DNA of 64,000 bases from Gammaproteobacteria bacterium (GTDB lineage: Bacteria; Pseudomonadota; Gammaproteobacteria; HyVt-429): positions 1-64,000 of the forward strand of contig JAADGI010000006.1 of the NCBI GenBank assembly GCA_013152415.1. The letters are read 5' to 3'. The translations under genes were made by a program, and so were the position numbers. The notes beneath the pieces were generated by a model. The model was not told the origin of the DNA. It worked only from the letters and a program-made list of their open reading frames with translations, and did not search any database. Positions 33,976 to 42,843 of this stretch are shown piece by piece. Positions within the stretch are counted from its first letter, which is position 1; every line of letters begins with the position of its first letter.

Positions 33976-36240
33976 CTAAAGCTCGACTTCAACACCGGCG
34001 TAGGCAAATACCGGCATTCCCGGACGGGGACCTTCAGGCTGCCGCGACACAATGTATGTTTTATCAAATAGGTTTTGTACACCACCGAAAAGTTTTACCG
34101 TTTTGGAGGCTCGATAATAAGCAGAAATATCCATCACAAAATAGCCATCGGTCTTGCCGAAACGGGCATCGTGCTTACCGCCACCGTTAACCTGAGCACC
34201 CACATTACTGGCACTGGTGAAGGTCTTGCTAACATAACTACCGGTGATATAGCTGCCCCAATGCTTTGACTCCACTCCTGTACCCATGCTGAGCACCCAT
34301 TCAGGGATATAGGGCACTTTATTACCGGCCTTACCATAACTGAAGATGGATTCCGCATCGGTGGAGATCGCATCATTCTGCTGGATAGCATTGGTGTAGG
34401 TCGCAGTCAGATACCAGGGGTTACGATATTTCCAACCGTTGGCAATACCGGCATCATACTGGGCGGAAAACTCAAGGCCAGCACTGCGGACCTTACCGAA
34501 GTTCTCGGTATCACCGCTACCGGTACCACCAATGTTATCGATCACGATCAAATCATCAAACTGGGTATAAAAGGCCACAGTCTCAATCGCCAGCGCCCGT
34601 TCGGGGTTGGTATAACGTGCCCCCACTTCGTATGCGTTGCTGGTTTCTTCCCTGATACCAGCCACGGCACTCTTCGGGCTGGGCGGAGAAAAGCCTCGAT
34701 TGACACTACCAAAACCAACCCAGGACTCGTTGAATTTATACGTCGCCCCCAAACTGCCCGCCGTCATGCTCATTTTGTTAGTACCGGACTTGCCCGGGCT
34801 GCTGTAATTCTCGTAGGTCTGATCCAGACTTTCGTAACGCAGCCCCGGGCTAAAGGACCATGCGCCGGCCTTGATGGTGTCTTGCAGAAACAGGGCGAGC
34901 GCATCGGTTTTTTGCAAACGGTTACCGGCACCGCCGGGAGTGCCCGGGGTCATGCCAGCAATGGTGCCATTGGCCAGTTGACTGAAGTCATCGTCCCGCT
35001 GGAAGCGGCGCACCCGATCCTTGTTAAAACGAACACCAACTGCGATTTCATGCTGTACCGCATCAGAGCCAAATCGATAGTAACCGACAGTATCGATACC
35101 CTTTGAATTGTAATCACGGTTATTGGCGCGCACCCTCAGGGTGCAGGCCAGGTTAGCCTTCAGACAGGCCAGGCCCTCACCATTCTGCGCCCCAGCCAGG
35201 GCAGTGGAAAGTTTGATGGTACTGCCGGAGACCTTGCGTAAATCTTTGAGTTTGTACCAGTTACGCGAAAAATCATTGTTGTACAGAGTAGTAATAATAT
35301 CCAGGTTGTCCGTTGGTGCCACGGCATAACGCAGGTAACTGCGTTTTTGCTTACTGGTGATATTATCAAATCGTGTTGCCGAATAGCGCCTCAAGGGATT
35401 AGCTTTGAAGTCTGCTTCGCTCAAGCCCAGGTAGGTCTCATTGGCATCCAGGTCGGAAACCCCGTATTTGAATTCCAGACGTTGATAGATCGACGTATTG
35501 GGCTCCCATGATAATTTGACCATGGGTTCGGATTTACTGAAACCGGTATCATTGCCACCTTGAAAATCAGGGGTTTGGTCAATGGTCTTGTAGCCCTGGT
35601 TCTGGCGGAAATAGCCTTCCACCAGGAAACCAAACTGGCCCGCACCGGTGTCGACGGTATTGCCACCATAGACATGGGTACGCAGGTCACCAAAGCTGCC
35701 GTAAGATGATTTCAGATAGACGCCCCCCTTCAGCGGGATCGGCGTAGACAGATAATTGATAACACCCCCGGTTGTCTGTGGGCCATATTTGACCTGGCTG
35801 GACCCCTTGAGGATTTCCAGTCCACTCATACGGCCCATGGTGGGCACATAATAGGCGGCCGGTGCGGAATAGGGTGCCGGTGCGGTCAGCACACCGTCTT
35901 CCATTATCGTCACCTTGGCGCTGCGGGTGGTATCCACACCCCTCAGACTGATATTGGGAAACAAGCCAAAACCGTCCTCCTCTCTGACATAGACCCCCGG
36001 CACCTTGCGCAGTACCCGGTTTACGTCATCGTAATTCTGTTGACGAATATCCTCTTTGCTCACCACATGGGCGGAACCGGGTAGCGTCTCAATATTGGCT
36101 GGATTGCCAATGACCATCACTTTGTTCAGCACCTTGGCAGCCGAGCCCGTACTTGAATCATCATCTGCCGCACCAGCCGGCAAGACCATGGCCAACGATG
36201 TAACAACCCAAACACCCTTAAAATAAGCCTGTATTTTCAC
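33976..36240 (-). CDS. TonB-dependent receptor, FecA-like
   Basis: This 754-residue outer membrane receptor has a signal peptide (to about Ala24), a plug domain (VMVIGNPANIETLPGSAHVV, then DVNRVLRKVPGVYVREEDGF and GLEILKGSSQVKYGPQTTGG) and a 22-strand barrel ending in the canonical aromatic Phe-type C-terminus (FAYAGVEVEL). The plug resembles the ferric dicitrate and related FecA family. It lacks the N-terminal signalling extension of full FecA. The divergent upstream region holds a Fur-box-like site and hemP, so it probably imports an iron chelate or heme under iron control. A ligand assignment is not justified. Confidence 0.9.
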   Translation of the reverse strand: MKIQAYFKGVWVVTSLAMVLPAGAADDDSSTGSAAKVLNKVMVIGNPANIETLPGSAHVVSKEDIRQQNYDDVNRVLRKVPGVYVREEDGFGLFPNISLRGVDTTRSAKVTIMEDGVLTAPAPYSAPAAYYVPTMGRMSGLEILKGSSQVKYGPQTTGGVINYLSTPIPLKGGVYLKSSYGSFGDLRTHVYGGNTVDTGAGQFGFLVEGYFRQNQGYKTIDQTPDFQGGNDTGFSKSEPMVKLSWEPNTSIYQRLEFKYGVSDLDANETYLGLSEADFKANPLRRYSATRFDNITSKQKRSYLRYAVAPTDNLDIITTLYNNDFSRNWYKLKDLRKVSGSTIKLSTALAGAQNGEGLACLKANLACTLRVRANNRDYNSKGIDTVGYYRFGSDAVQHEIAVGVRFNKDRVRRFQRDDDFSQLANGTIAGMTPGTPGGAGNRLQKTDALALFLQDTIKAGAWSFSPGLRYESLDQTYENYSSPGKSGTNKMSMTAGSLGATYKFNESWVGFGSVNRGFSPPSPKSAVAGIREETSNAYEVGARYTNPERALAIETVAFYTQFDDLIVIDNIGGTGSGDTENFGKVRSAGLEFSAQYDAGIANGWKYRNPWYLTATYTNAIQQNDAISTDAESIFSYGKAGNKVPYIPEWVLSMGTGVESKHWGSYITGSYVSKTFTSASNVGAQVNGGGKHDARFGKTDGYFVMDISAYYRASKTVKLFGGVQNLFDKTYIVSRQPEGPRPGMPVFAYAGVEVEL

Positions 36241-36398
36241 TTTACATAACCCTCAATGTACGATTAAACCGCCCTGGCTGTGGCTCTGTGAGCGCTACAG
36301 CGAAGGGCAGATGGACTGGCTGGCATTGATTGACCCGGTCTGAAACGGGGTCAATTGGCTGGCTGGACGGGATTATGGATGAATAGACTAGAAATGTA

Positions 36399-36417
36399 AA
36401 TGATAACTGTTCTCATT
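36399..36417. promoter_or_regulatory. Fur-box-like site
   Basis: AATGATAACTGTTCTCATT is an imperfect 19-bp palindrome (AATGA...TCATT) close to the Fur consensus GATAATGATAATCATTATC. It lies between the divergent TonB-receptor and hemP genes, overlapping the upstream side of the hemP promoter. Confidence 0.7.
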
Positions 36418-36421
36418 CGTA

Positions 36422-36449
36422 TTGACATCCCTATAGGGCCTGTTATCCT
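36422..36449 (+). promoter_or_regulatory. probable promoter of hemP
   Basis: TTGACA (36422-36427), a 16-base spacer and TATCCT (36444-36449) lie about 80 bases before hemP and directly beside the Fur-box-like palindrome, so iron repression is likely. Confidence 0.5.
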
Positions 36450-36530
36450 TTATACTCAGGGGGTGATGCGCTTCGTCGCTGAGAACCCAGGGATACCCGG
36501 ATTTCAATTCATAGCTTAGGCGGCCCGATT

Positions 36531-36710
36531 ATGAATCAAACAAAAAAATCACCCCCATCAGGTGGACACCCGGCTCCGAACAGAATGGTAGCGACAAGGT
36601 ATGACAGCCGGGAGCTCTTTCGTGGCCAAAAGGAGATCCTGATCGAACATGTGGGCCACGCCTACCGATTGCGGATCACCCGCCAGGATAAATTGATCTT
36701 GACCAAGTGA
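36531..36710 (+). CDS. hemP: hemin uptake protein HemP
   Basis: This is a 59-residue protein, short enough to be missed by length cut-offs. The C-terminal half shows the HemP signature: SRELFRGQKEILIEHVGHAY followed by RLRITRQDKLILTK. It is found beside heme/siderophore TonB receptors in proteobacteria and is implicated in heme uptake gene expression. It diverges from the receptor gene across a Fur-like site. No strong ribosome site is seen. The N-terminal 18 residues are low complexity. Confidence 0.92.
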   Translation: MNQTKKSPPSGGHPAPNRMVATRYDSRELFRGQKEILIEHVGHAYRLRITRQDKLILTK

Positions 36711-36867
36711 TGTACCCTGGCACCAGGACCCCACCGCCAGCAGATCTATGCGACGCACACCCCAACCAGGCTGGTGCTAAATCCAGCAAGTGGAGTACAA
36801 GTGTTTGGGAGGCCGAACACAACTTGTGTCTGAGTCGGTCTTCGTGAACTGTCAGCCTTCGCCCGGC

Positions 36868-37812
36868 TTATGTGTGGGTCCCACACCCGCTGGCTGGATT
36901 TGTCACGGAACTTGCGGGCACCGGCAACTTGCGTGGGTCGTTTAATAGCGCATGCAGATAGGGTTGCAGCAGTGACTCGGCCTGCTCCCTGGCATTATGC
37001 CGGGCCGTATCACCGCCTCGGGTGACCGGCCAGCGCATCACCGGGAGTTCCGGCTCGATCGCAATCACAATTGCACCACAACCGCAGGGGCAATGGCGCA
37101 AAGAAAGTGGCTCACCGGACTGGTACCAAGGTTTTTCCCGAAACGCCAAACGACTCACAATTTCTAACATGGCCCATGAATCCTGAAGGGCTGCACCTAT
37201 CTCCTGCTGTGCACCAAAATGTTGAGACACATAGTGGACAATGACCACATCAAGTTGGTTTCGGCAACAAATGGCATCGGTTGGCGCAAAATCAATCATG
37301 ACGCCATCACAATAGTATTCACCGTCAATTCTGACTGGATCATAAAGAATGGGCATGGCGGCACTGGCCATCATGCGGGGGGCCAGTTCACCCTCGGAGA
37401 ACATTTTCTTTTTGCCAGTACCCAGATTCATGGCCAACACATGAAACGGGTACAGGCATTCTTCAAAGGTATTTACGGCGAGGTTGTCACGGGTAAATTG
37501 CAGGGCGGCACTGGTATCCGACAAACCGGTATAGCCGCGCCCTCTGCGTGCCGTCATTTTCCAGAGAAAACTCGACAGCGAGTCCGGTGTCCAGAAGGTG
37601 CGGCTGGTCACTCCGGCCAGAGTCTCGAGCCAGCGCTCCAGTGAAGTCCCGCTGGCGATAAAACCACCGACCAAGGCACCCGCGCTACAACCAGCACTGG
37701 CAGACACCGTGATCCCCAAATTTTGTATCGCCTGCATAAATCCGGTATGGGCATACACACCACGCACACCACCGGAACTCAGCACAACACCAATTCGGGG
37801 TATTGCCTCCAC
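36868..37812 (-). CDS. patatin-like phospholipase
   Basis: This 314-residue serine acyl hydrolase has the glycine-rich oxyanion motif SSGGVRGVYAH, the nucleophile Ser in GCSAGALVG and the catalytic Asp in YYCDGVMIDFAP, a complete patatin dyad. A Cys-rich CPCGCG insertion near residue 245 may bind metal, which is unusual for the family. The GTG start lies two bases after the stop of the Rieske gene, so they share a transcript. It probably remodels membrane phospholipids. Confidence 0.88.
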   Translation of the reverse strand: MEAIPRIGVVLSSGGVRGVYAHTGFMQAIQNLGITVSASAGCSAGALVGGFIASGTSLERWLETLAGVTSRTFWTPDSLSSFLWKMTARRGRGYTGLSDTSAALQFTRDNLAVNTFEECLYPFHVLAMNLGTGKKKMFSEGELAPRMMASAAMPILYDPVRIDGEYYCDGVMIDFAPTDAICCRNQLDVVIVHYVSQHFGAQQEIGAALQDSWAMLEIVSRLAFREKPWYQSGEPLSLRHCPCGCGAIVIAIEPELPVMRWPVTRGGDTARHNAREQAESLLQPYLHALLNDPRKLPVPASSVTNPASGCGTHT

Positions 37813-37814
37813 CT

Positions 37815-38411
37815 CTACACCACGTGATGGACACCCACTTCGACGATTCTATCTGCCAAGTATCGGTGGGGTGGAATCACCAAATTAGTCGGTGCGGGTA
37901 CGTTTTTATAGACGCGCCCCGCAAGGTCAAACTTGGAACCATGACAAGCGCAGAAATACCCCCCTGGCCAGTCTTCTCCAAGCCCCGATAGAGCCCCACT
38001 GGCAATCTTTTTTGATGGCACACAGCCCAGATGGGTGCACAGACCAATCGCTATGAAAAACTCAGGTTTGATAGAACGCCCTATATTCTTGGCATAGGCA
38101 GGCTGCTGTGTTTCGACCTCGGAGTCCGGATCTACAAGAAAATGGCCGTTTGTCTTCAGTCTTGACAATATTTCATTGGAACGACGAAGCACCCAAATAG
38201 GCTTACCACGCCATTGGACAGTCAACATCTGCCCCGGCTCAAGTTTGCTTAAATCAATTTCTATTGGACCCCCCTGGGCCTTTGCACGGGCACTAGGGGT
38301 CATACTTAAGACAAAAGGTACCGCGGAGACACCTAAACCTACCGCACCCAGAGCAGTAGTGGCCGCCAACAGAATACGTCTCCTACGAAGATCTACCGGG
38401 ACTGCAACCAT
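37815..38411 (-). CDS. Rieske iron-sulfur protein (PetA-like), orphan
   Basis: This 198-residue protein has a twin-Arg-type N-terminus (LRRRRILLAATTALGAVGLG) and membrane anchor, like the bc1 Rieske subunit. The cluster ligands are CTHLGC (first Cys and His) and CACHGSKFDLAGRV (second pair). The ATG at 38411 has GAGGAGG at ideal spacing; a longer frame to 38465 lacks this. No cytochrome b or c1 genes adjoin; its partner here is a patatin gene. A MerR-type promoter about 120 bases upstream suggests metal-responsive expression, odd for a core respiratory subunit. Confidence 0.9.
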   Translation of the reverse strand: MVAVPVDLRRRRILLAATTALGAVGLGVSAVPFVLSMTPSARAKAQGGPIEIDLSKLEPGQMLTVQWRGKPIWVLRRSNEILSRLKTNGHFLVDPDSEVETQQPAYAKNIGRSIKPEFFIAIGLCTHLGCVPSKKIASGALSGLGEDWPGGYFCACHGSKFDLAGRVYKNVPAPTNLVIPPHRYLADRIVEVGVHHVV

Positions 38412-38532
38412 AAGTACCTCCTCACCGGTTACGGGTTTGCACAAACGACAATCTAAAATCATCATAAAACTACTGGTGCATTGAAACCCCCAGCTTTATG
38501 GGGGCGGAGTAATTCTTTGATGAGACAAAAAT

Positions 38533-38563
38533 AGTGTAAACCTGCGTGTGACTAACAGGTCAA
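38533..38563 (-). promoter_or_regulatory. MerR-type promoter before the Rieske/patatin operon
   Basis: On the minus strand TTGACC (38558-38563) and TACACT (38533-38538) are 19 bases apart, with a dyad ACCTG-N11-CAGGT overlapping the -35 box and spacer. A MerR-family gene ends 134 bases upstream. A small hairpin with CCCCC/GGGGG arms at about 38487-38506 lies in the leader and may attenuate. Confidence 0.8.
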
Positions 38564-38696
38564 GGTATAATTACTTTGTGCCAACACGACCACTGCATCA
38601 ACCGATAAGATGAGGGCGCTGGACCGACACGGACCCAGAACGGGAGAACCATTAGCGCCAGGCAGAAAAGCGTTGAAGACCAGCCAATATACGCAA

Positions 38697-39098
38697 CTAT
38701 CCAGACTCAATCAGGTGGCACACCGAATGGCCATCAGGCATACCATCGGGCATCCCGGCCCAATGCACCAGGGCATGCTCCATACGCTCCTGCAAATTCT
38801 TCAGTTCTTCCAGTTTGTGCCGGTTCTCTTCAATGCGGTGACGCAGAATTTCCCGTACCTTGGGGCAGGGGGAATTACCCTTTCCGCTCTCTTCAAGAAT
38901 ATCGGCGACCTCCTCCAAAGTAAAACCAAGGCTCTGGGCCTGACGGATAAAACGTAGGCGCGATATATCGGTTCGGTCGAAAATCCGATAACCATTTTCA
39001 GGATTACGACCTGGTTTAAGCAGGCCAATACGCGAATAATAACGCACGGCATGCGAAGTTACACCACTATGCTTGGAAAGATCGGCGACGGTCATCAT
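38697..39098 (-). CDS. MerR-family metal-responsive regulator
   Basis: This 133-residue protein has the N-terminal winged helix MMTVADLSKHSGVTSHAVRY with YSRIGLLKPGRNPENGYRIF, typical of MerR. A dimerisation helix and two cysteines, Cys78 (GNSPCPKVREIL) and Cys127 (HSVCHLIESG), match the ZntR/CadR/PbrR-type metal site, though the third Cys of those proteins is absent. The ATG at 39098 has GGAG at spacing 7. It is the likely activator of the three 19-bp-spacer promoters in the window (31845, 38533, 47062). Metal identity, Cu, Zn, Cd or Pb, cannot be fixed from sequence. Confidence 0.9.
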   Translation of the reverse strand: MMTVADLSKHSGVTSHAVRYYSRIGLLKPGRNPENGYRIFDRTDISRLRFIRQAQSLGFTLEEVADILEESGKGNSPCPKVREILRHRIEENRHKLEELKNLQERMEHALVHWAGMPDGMPDGHSVCHLIESG

Positions 39099-39104
39099 AT
39101 TCAC

Positions 39105-39644
39105 ACTCCTCTCTCAATATTAGCTTACAACTTTAACGGGGCTCATGATTAACACGATCCTGAAGCCCCGGATTTGGCCGATATCTGATTCACTTCTTCT
39201 CCGCATCGTGTCCTTCCTACAACGCAAATATACACAAGTGAGACCATAATTTGGCACAAAAGATCGCCATTATTCGATAAATAATAGTCAATACTGGCAG
39301 ATGCCGCACCATGGGTGCCTACCGCCGGTCTCAAAGAAGAAAAACATATTCCAGAATATCTGGGGGGGCTCAAACTAGGGGGGGGGGATATCGAAATAAT
39401 GCGACTTTTAAATCAGGCCACAAACTCCGGGAAGCTGGTGTGGCAACCACCCGCACAGCAACCACCGCCCGGCTTTGCGGAGCAACACCTTGCCCCCGGA
39501 TGGACACGACCTTAGCTGACTGTTGGTACTGGCCATTCTGACAGATACAGCAACAGGATAGCGGACGGCACATAAAAGCCTATGCCAGCAGCCATACCCA
39601 GGCTATAGCCTCCACAGGCTGCGCAGACTACCTACCTACCTACA
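39105..39644. other. 540-base stretch without a recognisable gene
   Basis: I see no supported gene. There are two long homopolymers, seven G (39362-39368) and ten G (39378-39387), and a short CTAC tandem run near 39628-39640. Open frames in the GC-rich middle have no homology that I recognise and no ribosome site. Confidence 0.6.
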
Positions 39645-40367
39645 TTACTTAGAAACCGGTTTCAAAGACCTCAAATAACTCATAATTTGCTTGGCCTCAT
39701 CGGTACTTAACCACTCTGGATTCTTACCCTGCATGCGTTGAACAATATGATTCCAGCTCTTGCTATCCATCCCCTTCTCCACCTTGAGGTAAACCCGCTC
39801 CAGGGTATGACAGGCACTACAGCGCTTATGAAATATTTGTCTCGGGCTCGAAACCGCTTCCTTTTCATGAAAATGGGTCTTGCCCCCTTTGTTCGTTTTA
39901 ACAGGTGCCGTGCTCAGATAGGCCAGAATCGCTTCGGCATCTTTGGGTGTTATCCAACCCGAAGCCCGTTTCTGCATGCGCAATACAATATGCTGACGCG
40001 ACTTGGCAGTGAGTGGTTTTTCCAGTATCCGATCCGGGGTGTGGCACAGACTACATTTCTGCTCGAACAATTTCTGATCCTGGGCCATGACAACGGCCTG
40101 CCCTGCGGTCTTGGAATGGGACAACAGGTAAGACAAAACAGACGTCTTTTCCTTGTCATTTAAACCCGCCATAGGCGCCATATAATCCAACTGTTTCCCC
40201 CAACCCTCAGGTGGTGGGTTATTCATGTCAGGTAATTCGTGACATTGGCTACAACGTTTTTCAAAGGTACGCTGCCCGGGGTCTACTGCCATTGATATCA
40301 TCGGCACGATATACACCAAGACACCGAGGGCTAACACACAGCGCCATGAATGTTGTTTGTTTTTCAT
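39645..40367 (-). CDS. periplasmic triheme cytochrome c
   Basis: The protein has 240 residues with a signal peptide (about 1-27, MKNKQHSWRCVLALGVL). Three repeats each contain a CxxCH site (FEKRCSQCHELP, FEQKCSLCHTPD, FHKRCSACHTLE) followed by a conserved Trp/Met-rich helix (HIVLRMQKRASGW, HIVQRMQGKNPEW), indicating three tandem monoheme domains. GGAGGAAG upstream supports the ATG. It follows the Cyc2-like cytochrome-porin gene and is a natural periplasmic electron acceptor for it. Confidence 0.9.
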   Translation of the reverse strand: MKNKQHSWRCVLALGVLVYIVPMISMAVDPGQRTFEKRCSQCHELPDMNNPPPEGWGKQLDYMAPMAGLNDKEKTSVLSYLLSHSKTAGQAVVMAQDQKLFEQKCSLCHTPDRILEKPLTAKSRQHIVLRMQKRASGWITPKDAEAILAYLSTAPVKTNKGGKTHFHEKEAVSSPRQIFHKRCSACHTLERVYLKVEKGMDSKSWNHIVQRMQGKNPEWLSTDEAKQIMSYLRSLKPVSK

Positions 40368-40483
40368 CGGTCTTCCTCCACAGGCTACCAGGCTATTTGA
40401 TGCACACAGCAAAAAAACCCGGGCGGGGCTTACACCCCACCCGGTCAATCTGCACCGTTAAGTACAGAGGGGAGGACAGGTCT

Positions 40484-41635
40484 TTAAAAGGCGGCCACTA
40501 CCTGTACGGTGATACGGCTGTCCGCTTTTTCCCCAGCTGACACATCAAGCTGATCCCAGTACTCGATATACCCCTTGATATTTTCGGTAAAATAGTGAGT
40601 CAAGTTCAGGGTCAGCGCCGTATAGTCCTCTGTCCCATTGGCCTTCTCGTAACTATCGAGACGCACTACAGGGACCCAAGTGGGACGCTTATCATGCCTG
40701 AAGGCATACATAGCCTGGAGAGACCACGCCTTGTTCTCGTCCTGACCGATGCCACCAACACGATCATCCTTGGCAGAAACATAGGCACCCTGGATACGTG
40801 CATCACCGATGTCGGCCGAAAAATCCAAGCCTACGCGGCTAAAATCACGTTTGCTGATTTCATCCTGACCACTGAGCCCAAAACCGCCGACCATCACATT
40901 GCGTGTCACATCGAATGCCAGGCGACCATGGATATTGTTGGGGCTCTCGCCTTCGTTGTCACCCGCCACACCGCTATAGCCAGCATTGTAAAAGAACTTA
41001 TCGGTCGGACGACCATAGATGGATACCATCTGCCGAGCACTGCGTAACTTCCCACCCCCATCAGCACCGCCGAAGGCTTGGTCGATGACACCAACACTAC
41101 CCCGAGTCATCCTGAAATGATTGCCCAAAAAGCCATAGGGATCGGCCCACATGTAGGGACCGTAAGTCAGCTGAACATTGAAGGCCTTACTGGGGTGATA
41201 TCCGACTGTAGCGCTTCCGAGCTCCGGCTTAAAATCATTTTCATCTTCGGCCTCAAACTCCGCCCACCCTGACCATTGCTTGCCGATAACACCGGCGAAG
41301 AAAAGCTCCACCTCATGCAAGGCACGAACCTTACTGTTACCACTGTCCTTTTTATCATAGGGCCGGGCCACAAAACCTACCGAGACAGGCGGGGTCTTGT
41401 CCCAATACAGAAAATCGGAAATCTTCTGTGTCACCTTGGCATCCGAGGGAAACTGGTAACCGGCTTCCTTGAACATGCGCCCCGCCTTGTTTAACTGCGG
41501 AAATGCATAATGGCAAGCCGAACATTTTTTCTCGTACTTTCTTGCAAAAGAGGGAACCGCCTGTGCCGAACCGACCCAAACCGTTCCGATCATAGCAATA
41601 AGTGAGGATAAAAATATTTTTCTTTTCATCGTCAT
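40484..41635 (-). CDS. Cyc2-like fused monoheme cytochrome-porin
   Basis: The protein has 383 residues: a signal peptide ending GSAQA, then a mature N-terminus VPSFARKYEKKCSACHYAFP with one heme site (Cys38, Cys41, His42), followed by about 330 residues of alternating amphipathic strands ending in Phe (VQVVAAF), an outer membrane beta-barrel. The combination of PSFAR-x6-CxxCH and a small porin is the signature of the Cyc2-type fused cytochrome-porins, of which some are iron oxidases. GGAG nine bases upstream supports the ATG at 41635. The promoter carries an FNR-type box. It is followed by the triheme cytochrome. Substrate, iron or otherwise, is not proven. Confidence 0.8.
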   Translation of the reverse strand: MTMKRKIFLSSLIAMIGTVWVGSAQAVPSFARKYEKKCSACHYAFPQLNKAGRMFKEAGYQFPSDAKVTQKISDFLYWDKTPPVSVGFVARPYDKKDSGNSKVRALHEVELFFAGVIGKQWSGWAEFEAEDENDFKPELGSATVGYHPSKAFNVQLTYGPYMWADPYGFLGNHFRMTRGSVGVIDQAFGGADGGGKLRSARQMVSIYGRPTDKFFYNAGYSGVAGDNEGESPNNIHGRLAFDVTRNVMVGGFGLSGQDEISKRDFSRVGLDFSADIGDARIQGAYVSAKDDRVGGIGQDENKAWSLQAMYAFRHDKRPTWVPVVRLDSYEKANGTEDYTALTLNLTHYFTENIKGYIEYWDQLDVSAGEKADSRITVQVVAAF

Positions 41636-41717
41636 TTTGCTGTACTCCTCAGTGGTTAAGTGGCTAAACAACAACAGGGCTTATGGCAATAACACGACCC
41701 ACCTCCCTGTTAATTTT

Positions 41718-41758
41718 ATTGTAGACCAAACACCGCATAGTTCCCTGATATATATCAA
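41718..41758 (-). promoter_or_regulatory. FNR-type promoter of the Cyc2-like operon
   Basis: On the minus strand TTGATATATATCAG (41745-41758) matches the FNR box TTGAT-N4-ATCAA at nine of ten positions. A -10 TACAAT (41718-41723) follows after 21 bases, the spacing of class II FNR-activated promoters (box centred near -41). The whole region is duplicated at 44268-44308. The FNR-like regulator is encoded at 44525. The stretch 41764-42140 beyond it holds no gene. Confidence 0.85.
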
Positions 41759-42145
41759 TTTGCTGACTGGCCACACTTTCCCTCAGTGCATGTGGGCGGT
41801 GATGGCTGCACTACTGTTGCAACTTCACAACACAAATAGAGTGCGACTTGGGTTGCTACAAGCACGTTCCCCAAATATTTATTATCACCCATGTGACATA
41901 AAATATTTTTATGCGCAAACCTTCTTGAAATCAAACCCAAAATCTACCGTAAGTTCTCGCGCACAGGATTGATAATCTGGCTCAGTTTACTGCAGTCACT
42001 GTGCACTGCTTAATGACCTGCCGTTCAACAAGCCGGCATCAAAGGCTTGCTACCATAAGCAACTTGATTTGCAAGGAGACAATTCTTAATAGGGGATCAA
42101 CACCAAATTTTGGTTTTGGCCTAGGTTGAAACTCTTTCTGTAAGT

Positions 42146-42182
42146 CAAAAACAGCAAAAAGGGCGGCTGAAACCAGCCGCCC
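42146..42182 (-). terminator. rho-independent terminator of the porin/diheme operon
   Basis: On the minus strand GGGCGGCTGGTTTCAGCCGC(CC) forms an eight-base GC stem (42161-42182) followed by TTTTTGCTGTTTTTG, a classic intrinsic terminator, 37 bases after the stop of the diheme cytochrome gene. Confidence 0.9.
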
Positions 42183-42219
42183 TCGTTTGCTACCCTGATG
42201 TTAGCAACAGGGTGTTGCG

Positions 42220-42831
42220 TTACTTGCCGAACTGCTTACGCAAATAAGCCAATACGGCCCTCATGTCTTCAACAGTCAAATCCGTATTACCTCCCTTGGC
42301 AGGCATGGCCATCGGCGAACCGGGGCTCTGAAAACCCTCAGTGATGTGCTTGATCAGCACAGCATCGCTCTTGGACAACGGCCCTTTGGAGCTGGTGAAG
42401 TTTGGTGCACCGGGTAGGGTACCTTTACCATCACCACCATGGCAGGCGATACAAGTCTGGTTATATACCGCCCGACCATCTAACTTTCCCACAGTACCTG
42501 ATGTCTTGACCGCTTGCTTGTCAAAAATACTCTTACGCTGTGGCTTGTTGGACGCCACCAAAAAAGCAATGACATCACGGGTTTCCTGTCCAGTCAGCCC
42601 AGCGCGCATGCGCATGTGGAATGCCGTGGAAAACCACTGATCATCACGCAGCTCCCGTGCATCACGAATATTGTGACAACGGCCACAGTTGTTAGACCAG
42701 ACCTTGGCACCCCTACTGTAGTCACCCACCGCCGGTTTCTCACCGGCACTACTGACAACAGGTAACAACAGGCCGAAAAGCGTCAGGATTGTGGCAAACA
42801 AACCAACTTTCGTAAACAAAGACGTTTTCAT
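42220..42831 (-). CDS. diheme cytochrome c
   Basis: The protein has 203 residues with a signal peptide (cleaved near SSAGEKP). There are two class I heme domains: CGRCHNIRDAREL with the distal Met in AFHMRMRAG, and CIACHGGDGKGTLP with the distal Met in SPMAMPAKGG. The ATG at 42831 has GGAG at spacing 7; an ATG at 42837 sits too close. It is cotranscribed with the coiled-coil porin from an FNR-type promoter and ends at the terminator at 42146, so it probably carries electrons to or from an outer-membrane partner. Confidence 0.92.
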   Translation of the reverse strand: MKTSLFTKVGLFATILTLFGLLLPVVSSAGEKPAVGDYSRGAKVWSNNCGRCHNIRDARELRDDQWFSTAFHMRMRAGLTGQETRDVIAFLVASNKPQRKSIFDKQAVKTSGTVGKLDGRAVYNQTCIACHGGDGKGTLPGAPNFTSSKGPLSKSDAVLIKHITEGFQSPGSPMAMPAKGGNTDLTVEDMRAVLAYLRKQFGK

Positions 42832-42843
42832 TAGCATACTCCT

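Noticed and set aside
39311-39541. Possible small genes in the 39105-39644 gap
   Set aside because: No recognisable family, no ribosome site, and the frames cross G-homopolymers.
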